From: Sphingorhabdus sp. 109
Lineage (GTDB): Bacteria > Pseudomonadota > Alphaproteobacteria > Sphingomonadales > Sphingomonadaceae
DNA length: 64,000 nucleotides
Assembly (NCBI RefSeq): GCF_902506555.1
Contig: NZ_LR732707.1
Coordinates: forward strand, 2,503,290 to 2,567,289
Reading direction: 5' to 3'
The notes under the pieces were generated by a model. It did not search any database. It was not told where the DNA came from and saw only the letters and a list, made by a program, of their open reading frames with translations. A program made the translations under genes and the position numbers. Below, piece by piece: positions 58,635 to 64,000 of the stretch. Position 1 is the stretch's first letter. Each line of letters starts with the position of its first letter.

Positions 58635-61151
58635 ATGAAAACAAAATATCTTTTGGCTGTCAGCGTTGTCAGCCTTTCCACCGCAGGCCTCTTGGCTACA
58701 CCGGCATCGGCACAGTCCACCGGTACGCGCGATTTCGAAAATGATGTCATCATCGTCACCGGCGGCCGGTCCAGTGATGTGGGCGGAGTAGAAATTCCCA
58801 ACACGCCGAAGGCGAAACAGGTTCTCGAGGAAGAAATCATCCGGCGCCAGCGGCCCGGCCAGACGGTCAATGATATCGTCAACCTTGTTCCCGGCGTCAG
58901 CTTCCAGAACAATGATCCCTGGGGTTCTTCCGGCGGTTCGTTCACCATCCGCGGTTTCAGCGACGACCGCATCTCGCAGACGCTTGACGGCCTGCCGCTC
59001 AACGATTCGGGCAACTACGCGCTGTACACCAACCAGCAGGTCGATTCGGAAATCATCGAGCAGGTTAACGTCAACCTGGGCGTGACCGACGTCGACAGCC
59101 CGACTGCTTCGGCCGTCGGTGGCACGATCAACCTTCGCACCCGCGAGCCGAGCGACGAATTCAAGCTCACCGGCACGCTTTCGACTGGCAGCACCTTTGC
59201 AAAAGGCGATAACGGCAACCGCGACCGTCTATATGTTCGTGGTTTTGGCATGATTGATACCGGCGACATTACCGGTTTCGGTACCAAGGCATTCGTTTCG
59301 GCAAGCTATACGCGCTACAACAATCCGTTCAACAATTACGGCATTGTCGAGAAGCAGCAATATAATGGCCGTATCTGGCAGGATATCGGAAGCAACGGCG
59401 ACTTCATCGCTGTGGCCGGTCACTATAATGAAAACCGGAACAACTTCTTCGGTTCCTTCTCGCTGGACAGCTTCCCGCAGACGCGTGCGGATCGCTTCTA
59501 TGACATCAACTATCCTTGTACGGTAGAATTGCCGCAAGCCGGAACCGCCCAGAGCGACAACAATTGCGGCGCCGAATTTGACCGTCGTTACAACCCGTCG
59601 AACACCGGCAACATCCGCGGTGCGTCGCGCTTCACTCTGACCGACGGCCTGGTTCTTTCGGTCGATCCAAGCTTCCAATATGTAAAAGCCAATGGCGGCG
59701 GTGACGAAGAACTGCTCGAGCAGACGCGCAACGTTGGCGGCGTTGAAATGACCGGTTTCATTAGCGGACGTTATTATTTCGGTCGCGACCTCAACGGTGA
59801 CGGCGATACGCTTGACGAAGTAACCGGTCACGATCCAAGCCAGACCCGCACCCGGCGTTTTGGTGTTATTTCCAACCTCTCCTACGAGCTTAACCCGGAC
59901 CACCGTTTCCGTCTTGCCTATACTTATGACGATGCCAACCACCGTCAGACGGGCCAGACCTCAGTCGCTCTGTTCAACGGCGAAATCGCCGATGTTTTCC
60001 CGGTCAACGATGGTCTGGTTACGGTTGACGGCTTCGAGCTCAACAAGCGCGACCGTCAGTCTTATGCAACCCTGCACCAGATTTCCGGTGAATATCGCGG
60101 TACATTCGGTGATCTCACCGCGGTACTCGGTCTGCGCGCACCATTTTTCAAGCGCGAACTGAACCAGAATTGCTACACCACTTCGGCAAGCGGTTTCCTC
60201 GATTGCGTGGGCGGCGTCAGCGCGGCCTACGAAGCAGCCAACCCATATAATTATGATGCAGCAACCAACACTGTCACCGGTTCGGCAGTGCCGCAGTCAC
60301 GCACATATAAATATGACGATATTCTGCCGAACATTGGTCTGACCTACGCTTTCGGCAGCGCATCGGTGTTTGCAAACTATGCCAAGGGGCTTTCGGTCCC
60401 GGCTACCGATCCGCTCTATGACTCGCTCTATTTCCCGGAAGATGCTCCGGGCGTACAGCCGGTACCTGAAACAACCGACAGCCTCGATTTGGGTCTCCGG
60501 TATCAGAGCGGAAACATCCAGGCACAATTTGCTGGCTGGTACACGCGCTATAACAACCGACTGGCATCTTCCTATGATCCGATTCTCGATGAATCGGTAT
60601 TCCGGAACCTCGGCCGTGTCGACAAATATGGTCTCGACGCCTCGGTTGCCTGGTCTCCGACACCGGCAACGATGGTCTATGTCTTCGGCTCGATCAACGA
60701 ATCGGAAATCAAGGACAATGTACAGACCGACGTCTGCTCAGCGACCGACATAACCAATGGCGTTGCCCAGTGCACCGCGGTTGGCGATCCGATCTTTGCC
60801 CTCACGGCCGGCAAGAATGAAAGCGGAGCCCCGCTCTGGACCGTTGGTGCACGCGTGCAGCAGCAATTTGGTGACTTCGAACTGGGTGCCCAGGTCAAGC
60901 ACACCGGCAAGCGCTGGGTGAATGACACCAATGAACGCTCTGTCGGTGGTTACACGCTGGTCGACCTCGACCTGCGCTGGACGATCACGCAGAACCCGTT
61001 CGGTGACGATGTTGCGCTACAGCTGAACGTGACCAATCTGTTCGACGAACTCTATGTCGGAGGCTTTGGCGGCGACCTCGATGGCAATTCGCCATTCGTC
61101 CAGATCGGCGCACCACGCGCGGCGAGCATCTCGCTGATCTTCGGTTACTAA
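58635..61151 (+). CDS. TonB-dependent outer-membrane receptor
   Basis: An 838-residue receptor. The signal peptide is MKTKYLLAVSVVSLSTAGLLATPASA, followed by a TonB-box-like NDVIIVTGG, a plug (GGSFTIRGFSDDRISQTLDGLPLND, ASAVGGTINLRTREP) and a long beta-barrel ending SISLIFGY with a terminal aromatic. AGGGA lies 9 bases before the ATG at 58635. Codon use leans strongly to CGT, GGT, AAC and CTG, unlike most neighbours, suggesting high expression. It stands alone and ends in a good intrinsic terminator. The ligand is unknown. Confidence 0.95.
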   Translation: MKTKYLLAVSVVSLSTAGLLATPASAQSTGTRDFENDVIIVTGGRSSDVGGVEIPNTPKAKQVLEEEIIRRQRPGQTVNDIVNLVPGVSFQNNDPWGSSGGSFTIRGFSDDRISQTLDGLPLNDSGNYALYTNQQVDSEIIEQVNVNLGVTDVDSPTASAVGGTINLRTREPSDEFKLTGTLSTGSTFAKGDNGNRDRLYVRGFGMIDTGDITGFGTKAFVSASYTRYNNPFNNYGIVEKQQYNGRIWQDIGSNGDFIAVAGHYNENRNNFFGSFSLDSFPQTRADRFYDINYPCTVELPQAGTAQSDNNCGAEFDRRYNPSNTGNIRGASRFTLTDGLVLSVDPSFQYVKANGGGDEELLEQTRNVGGVEMTGFISGRYYFGRDLNGDGDTLDEVTGHDPSQTRTRRFGVISNLSYELNPDHRFRLAYTYDDANHRQTGQTSVALFNGEIADVFPVNDGLVTVDGFELNKRDRQSYATLHQISGEYRGTFGDLTAVLGLRAPFFKRELNQNCYTTSASGFLDCVGGVSAAYEAANPYNYDAATNTVTGSAVPQSRTYKYDDILPNIGLTYAFGSASVFANYAKGLSVPATDPLYDSLYFPEDAPGVQPVPETTDSLDLGLRYQSGNIQAQFAGWYTRYNNRLASSYDPILDESVFRNLGRVDKYGLDASVAWSPTPATMVYVFGSINESEIKDNVQTDVCSATDITNGVAQCTAVGDPIFALTAGKNESGAPLWTVGARVQQQFGDFELGAQVKHTGKRWVNDTNERSVGGYTLVDLDLRWTITQNPFGDDVALQLNVTNLFDELYVGGFGGDLDGNSPFVQIGAPRAASISLIFGY

Positions 61152-61168
61152 GCCAAGAAACCAATCCA

Positions 61169-61195
61169 CCCGGTGCGTAGCAGTTTCGCACCGGG
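61169..61195 (+). terminator. Hairpin just after the second TonB receptor
   Basis: 61169-61177 and 61187-61195 are exact 9-bp reverse complements with a 9-base loop, 18 bp after the stop codon. The following GATTTGG is only weakly T-rich, so this is probably the first of two stacked stem-loops, the second being the true terminator at 61215-61243. Confidence 0.55.
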
Positions 61196-61214
61196 GATTT
61201 GGAAAGCAGGAATT

Positions 61215-61243
61215 CGGCGGTGCTGCAGAGTGCCGCCGTTTTT
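61215..61243 (+). terminator. Intrinsic terminator of the second TonB receptor
   Basis: 61215-61224 pairs with 61229-61238 (ten pairs, two of them G-T) around a GCAG loop, followed at once by five T residues and CG on the + strand, the classical rho-independent layout. Confidence 0.8.
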
Positions 61244-61382
61244 CGTTGGGGGTTCGCGCTCCGCAAGACGCAACGTTCTTTTACGCAACAGTTGCAGGCC
61301 GATCCGCCGGCCAATGCTCAAAATGGCTGTGATAGGACGCCCGGCCCGAGAAAACGGGGGCGACGGCTGACTGCCGGAAAAG

Positions 61383-61985
61383 CTAGTGCACTTCGCTGCG
61401 CAGCATCACCTGCTGGGCAACCAGTTTCAGCTGTTGATTGACGCTTTCATCGGTGCATATGCCCTCGCTGAACATGCCGCCCGATGCATTGATGCCGACG
61501 CCCAGCGGCGTCGGCCAGCCGCGCAGCGAGTGGACGATCGAGCGCAGCGCCGCCAGGGTGCTGCCTACCGCTTGCCAGCCGTAGGCGGTGACGATCAGGC
61601 CGACCGGTATCCCGTCGAGATAAACCCGCGCGTCGGTCGATGTCTCTTCGATATAGTCGATCGCATTCTTGACCAGGCCGGAAACGGTACCGTGATAGCC
61701 GGGGCTGGAAATCACAATGCCGTCGGCGCGCCGCACCAGTTCGACCAGATCCTTGCCGGTCTGGTTCAGGCCGGCCGGATCCGAACGGTAATGCGGCAGC
61801 GCCATCAGCCGGTCCGATCCGAACAATTCGGTTTCGGCGCCGGCATCTTCGGCGGCTTGCAAAGCAATTCCGAGCGCGACTTCGGTCGAGGAAGTCGGGC
61901 TGGTCGTACCGCCAAGCCCGAGGATGAAAGGTTTTTCTGTCTGTTGCACAGGATTGCCATAACGAGGGTTGGTGGGCAATTGCAA
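61383..61985 (-). CDS. NADPH-dependent FMN reductase-family flavodoxin-like protein
   Basis: A 200-residue flavodoxin-fold reductase. The phosphate-binding loop is LGLGGTTSPTSSTEVAL, and VISSPGYHGTVSGLVKNAIDYIEE contacts the isoalloxazine ring. Such proteins supply reduced FMN to monooxygenases or reduce quinones and azo groups. The frame starts at TTG 61985; a GTG at 61949 would fit the family start as well, and no ribosome-binding site decides. It is divergent from the acyl-CoA dehydrogenase gene with a promoter region of about 115 bp. Confidence 0.87.
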   Translation of the reverse strand: MQLPTNPRYGNPVQQTEKPFILGLGGTTSPTSSTEVALGIALQAAEDAGAETELFGSDRLMALPHYRSDPAGLNQTGKDLVELVRRADGIVISSPGYHGTVSGLVKNAIDYIEETSTDARVYLDGIPVGLIVTAYGWQAVGSTLAALRSIVHSLRGWPTPLGVGINASGGMFSEGICTDESVNQQLKLVAQQVMLRSEVH

Positions 61986-62010
61986 CGGCCTTGTGCCCTG
62001 GCTTTGTTTC

Positions 62011-62026
62011 TTAATTGACCGATTAA
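62011..62026. promoter_or_regulatory. TTAATTG-type palindrome, copy B (acyl-CoA dehydrogenase)
   Basis: TTAATTGACCGATTAA, a near-perfect inverted repeat with TTAAT/ATTAA arms, 75 bp upstream of the acyl-CoA dehydrogenase start at 62101. A related site at 43156-43171 precedes the acyl-CoA dehydrogenase pair. It is likely an operator of an unlinked TetR- or MarR-type regulator. Confidence 0.55.
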
Positions 62027-62100
62027 ATTTGCGGCATTATGACCGTAGCCAACGGGCGGACTGCGCGCGCTTCTCTTTTCTCAGACCAAAGGAATCTCCC

Positions 62101-63261
62101 ATGCGTAAATTTACCGAAGAACAGCATATGTTCCGCGATGCCTATCGCCGCTTCCTCGCCGACGAGGTCGCGCCGCGGATGGACGAATTCCGCGAAGCCG
62201 GCATTGTCGACCGCGAGATATTCAAAAAGGCGGGCGACCAAGGCTTTCTGATGATCTGGCCGGACGAGAAATATGGCGGCATGGGCGACAATGATTTCCG
62301 TTACGAGCAGGTCATTATCGAGGAAACCGTGCGGGCGGGCTGCGCCGAATGGTATAATACGCTGCACAGCCGGCTGGTCGGACCCTATTTGCAGAATATC
62401 GGCAATGAAGAACAGCGCGAGCGTTTCTTGCCGAAATGCGTCAGCGGTGAAACGATCCTTGCTGTTGCTATGACCGAACCGGGTGCCGGCAGCGATCTGT
62501 CCGGCATGAAGTCCATGGCAAAGGATATGGGCGATCACTGGCTGCTCAACGGATCGAAAACCTATATTTCCAACGGCATCAACGCCGACGTGGTCATTGT
62601 CGCGGCCAAGATCGACGGGGTTGATGACAAGCATGCGATGGTGCTGCTGATCGTCGAGCGCGGCATGGAAGGCTTCGAACGCGGCCAGAATCTGGAGAAG
62701 ATCGGCCTGCACGCGCAGGACACGGCAGAGCTGTTTTTCAACAATGTCAAAATCCCCAAGGAAAATACGCTGGGGACGCCGGGCAAGGGCTTCATCCATC
62801 TGATGGAAGGACTGGCCGAGGAACGGCTGATCGGGATGGTCGGCTATGCCGCATCGGCGCGGCGGGCATTTGACGTGACACGCGAATTTGTCATGGAACG
62901 GGATGTTTTCGGCAAAAAATTGTCGGATATGCAGAATACCCAGTTCAAAATGGCCGAAATGGACGCAAAAATCGACATGTTCCAGGTCTATGTCGACCAT
63001 TGTATCGACATCCACAACCAGGGCGGGCTGACCGCCAATATCGCCGCCAAAGGCAAGATGCTGGGTAGCGAGATCGAGTGGGAAATGGCCGATCTCGGGC
63101 TGCAGCTGCACGGCGGCGCCGGCTATATGAAGGAATATGAAATCAGCCGGATCTTCACCGACGCCCGGATGAGCCGCATCTACGCCGGGTCGAGCGAGAT
63201 CATGCGCTACATCATCGGCCGTGACGTTTTCAGCCAGAAATATCAATCTATCCTCGAATAG
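62101..63261 (+). CDS. Acyl-CoA dehydrogenase
   Basis: A 386-residue acyl-CoA dehydrogenase. Features are AVAMTEPGAGSDLSGMKSMA, WLLNGSKTYISNGINADVVIVAAK, KIGLHAQDTAELFFNNVKIPKEN, LQLHGGAGYMKEYEISRIFTDARMSRIYAGSSEIMRYIIGRD. The late Glu in this GYMKEYEI region is a candidate for the general base. AAGGAATCTCCC precedes the ATG at 62101. The thiolase gene follows after a hairpin, suggesting a beta-oxidation pair under separate promoters. The chain-length preference is not clear; the long-chain/glutaryl-like subgroup is possible. Confidence 0.93.
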   Translation: MRKFTEEQHMFRDAYRRFLADEVAPRMDEFREAGIVDREIFKKAGDQGFLMIWPDEKYGGMGDNDFRYEQVIIEETVRAGCAEWYNTLHSRLVGPYLQNIGNEEQRERFLPKCVSGETILAVAMTEPGAGSDLSGMKSMAKDMGDHWLLNGSKTYISNGINADVVIVAAKIDGVDDKHAMVLLIVERGMEGFERGQNLEKIGLHAQDTAELFFNNVKIPKENTLGTPGKGFIHLMEGLAEERLIGMVGYAASARRAFDVTREFVMERDVFGKKLSDMQNTQFKMAEMDAKIDMFQVYVDHCIDIHNQGGLTANIAAKGKMLGSEIEWEMADLGLQLHGGAGYMKEYEISRIFTDARMSRIYAGSSEIMRYIIGRDVFSQKYQSILE

Positions 63262-63280
63262 TTTATAGCGGAATAGCGTC

Positions 63281-63307
63281 GGTCAGGGGGCGAGTCGCCC
63301 TCTGACC
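63281..63307 (+). terminator. Hairpin after the acyl-CoA dehydrogenase
   Basis: 63281-63291 pairs with 63297-63307 (eleven pairs, one G-T) with a 5-base loop, 20 bp past the stop codon. The following AGGTTGACG is not T-rich, so it may be a rho-assisted end or a stability element. Confidence 0.5.
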
Positions 63308-63315
63308 AGGTTGAC

Positions 63316-63327
63316 GTTTACGTAAAC
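63316..63327. promoter_or_regulatory. Perfect 12-bp palindrome upstream of the thiolase gene
   Basis: GTTTACGTAAAC, a perfect palindrome 74 bp upstream of the thiolase ATG and preceded by TTGAC. Similar ACGT-centred palindromes are known for regulators of acyl-CoA catabolism in proteobacteria, though I cannot match it to one with certainty. Confidence 0.5.
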
Positions 63328-63400
63328 TGCTTGACTGTGTTGCACTGCACCATTAGCATTGCGCAACACTTTTCCAATTCTTCCAGCGAGAGGAACCCAA

Positions 63401-64000
63401 ATGACCGAAGCCTTTATCTATGACGCAGTGCGATCCCCACGCGGCAAGGGCCGCAATGATGGCGCCCTGCATGAAATCACCGCTCTCGATCTGTCGGCCC
63501 AGGTGCTGGCATCGATCAATGACCGCAACGAGCTTGAAGGCCATGAAGTCGAGGATATCGCCTTTGGCTGCGTCTCTCCCGTGGGTGAACAGGGCGCAGT
63601 CATCAGCCGCATGGCGGCGCTGAAAGCCGGCTATGCCGACACCACCTCGGCAATCCAGGTCAACCGCTTCTGCGGGTCCGGTCTGGAAGCGGTGAATATC
63701 GCGGCCGGCAAGGTCTGCTCCGGCGAAACCGATCTGGCCGTCGGCGGCGGCATCGAATCCATGTCCCGCATCCCGATGGGCAGTGACGGTCTCGGCGGCA
63801 TGGCCGATCCCTCTCTCGTCTTTCAGGAATATTTCGTGCCGCAGGGCATTTCCGCCGATCTGATCGCCACCAAATATGGCTATAGCCGCGATGATGTCGA
63901 CGCCTATGCCGTCGAAAGCCAGAAACGCGCTGCCAAGGCCTGGGACGAGAAGCGCTTTGCCAAATCGATCCTGCCGATCCGTGATGTCATCGGTGAAGTC
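63401..64000 (+). CDS. Thiolase / acetyl-CoA C-acyltransferase (3' end beyond window)
   Basis: The first 200 codons of a thiolase, open to the edge of the window; the stop codon is not included. The N-terminus AVRSPRGKGRNDGALHEI and the active-site cysteine in VNRFCGSGLEAVNIAA, plus GGGIESMSRIPMGSDG, are typical of the acetyl-CoA acyltransferase family that cleaves 3-ketoacyl-CoA with CoA. The second-half His and Cys motifs would be downstream. GAGAGGAACCCAA precedes the ATG. The upstream palindrome suggests its own regulated promoter. Confidence 0.93.
   Translation, partial: MTEAFIYDAVRSPRGKGRNDGALHEITALDLSAQVLASINDRNELEGHEVEDIAFGCVSPVGEQGAVISRMAALKAGYADTTSAIQVNRFCGSGLEAVNIAAGKVCSGETDLAVGGGIESMSRIPMGSDGLGGMADPSLVFQEYFVPQGISADLIATKYGYSRDDVDAYAVESQKRAAKAWDEKRFAKSILPIRDVIGEV

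Noticed and set aside
1-64000. Prophage, insertion sequence, CRISPR array or tRNA genes
   Set aside because: No integrase, transposase, phage structural gene, regular repeat-spacer pattern or tRNA-like T-arm plus acceptor pairing was recognised by eye; a tRNAscan or IS search could still find a short one.

Overview
The window looks like chromosomal DNA of a GC-rich alphaproteobacterium, most likely a sphingomonad (Sphingomonadales). This is inferred from gene content: two large TonB-dependent receptors with cleavable signal peptides, many acyl-CoA and CoA-ester enzymes, Spinster-type MFS carriers, an isoquinoline-oxidoreductase-type molybdoenzyme and a MoxR/DUF58/DUF4350/DUF4129 operon. I see no rRNA, tRNA, CRISPR array, transposase, integrase or phage gene. 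Genes are tightly packed, often with 1-4 bp stop/start overlaps, so most are probably in operons.

Region 1 (1-16.4 kb) is a mixed catabolic neighbourhood: a PuuE-like deacetylase, an aldehyde dehydrogenase, a UTRA GntR regulator, a GPH-type transporter, a methyltransferase-fold protein with an export signal, two related small proteins on either side of a LysR regulator, a methylisocitrate-lyase-like enzyme overlapping a propionyl/acetyl-CoA synthetase, then divergently an alpha/beta hydrolase, a cupin and an ornithine-cyclodeaminase-like enzyme, and finally two glutathione transferases and a second lyase/mutase paralogue. Region 2 (16.5-22.7 kb) holds a 2-oxoacid dehydrogenase E1/E2 pair divergent from an Lrp/AsnC regulator, a small unknown gene and a family 4 glycosyltransferase.

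Region 3 (22.7-43.1 kb) is the most system-like part. A TonB receptor, two tandem NTF2-fold proteins and an Asp/Glu-racemase-fold protein form a leftward operon facing an FCD-type GntR regulator. Next come a class III CoA transferase and, rightward, an HMG-CoA-lyase-like enzyme, hydantoinase A and B subunits, a ketosteroid-dehydrogenase-like flavoprotein and an SDR. Two MFS carriers, two more SDRs and a pair of acyl-CoA dehydrogenases follow. The same perfect 12-bp palindrome lies in both divergent promoter regions (26938-26949 and 28912-28923). I therefore read this as one regulon for uptake, activation, cleavage and beta-oxidation-like breakdown of an unidentified organic acid, amide or ketone. 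The racemase-fold protein has no cysteine at all, so its chemistry is unlikely to be that of the classical family.

Region 4 (43.2-58.4 kb) is more housekeeping in character: the RDD/SpoIIM/DUF58/MoxR/DUF4350/DUF4129 membrane operon, a multipass membrane protein, an IorA/IorB molybdenum hydroxylase with a lipoprotein cytochrome c and a MocA/MobA-like nucleotidyltransferase, a YhhQ-type queuosine-precursor transporter, and a nucleoside set (LOG-family hydrolase, NupC-type transporter, 2-oxoglutarate/Fe(II) oxygenase, uridine kinase). Region 5 (58.6-64 kb) has a second TonB receptor ending in a good intrinsic terminator, an FMN reductase, an acyl-CoA dehydrogenase and a thiolase cut by the window edge. 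The acyl-CoA dehydrogenases at 62.1 kb and 43.1 kb share a related TTAATTG-type palindrome 60-75 bp upstream, suggesting common control.

Two genes (GPH transporter, ketosteroid-dehydrogenase-like flavoprotein) have no ATG, GTG or TTG at the position their family alignment and ribosome-binding site demand; ATC and ATA sit there instead.
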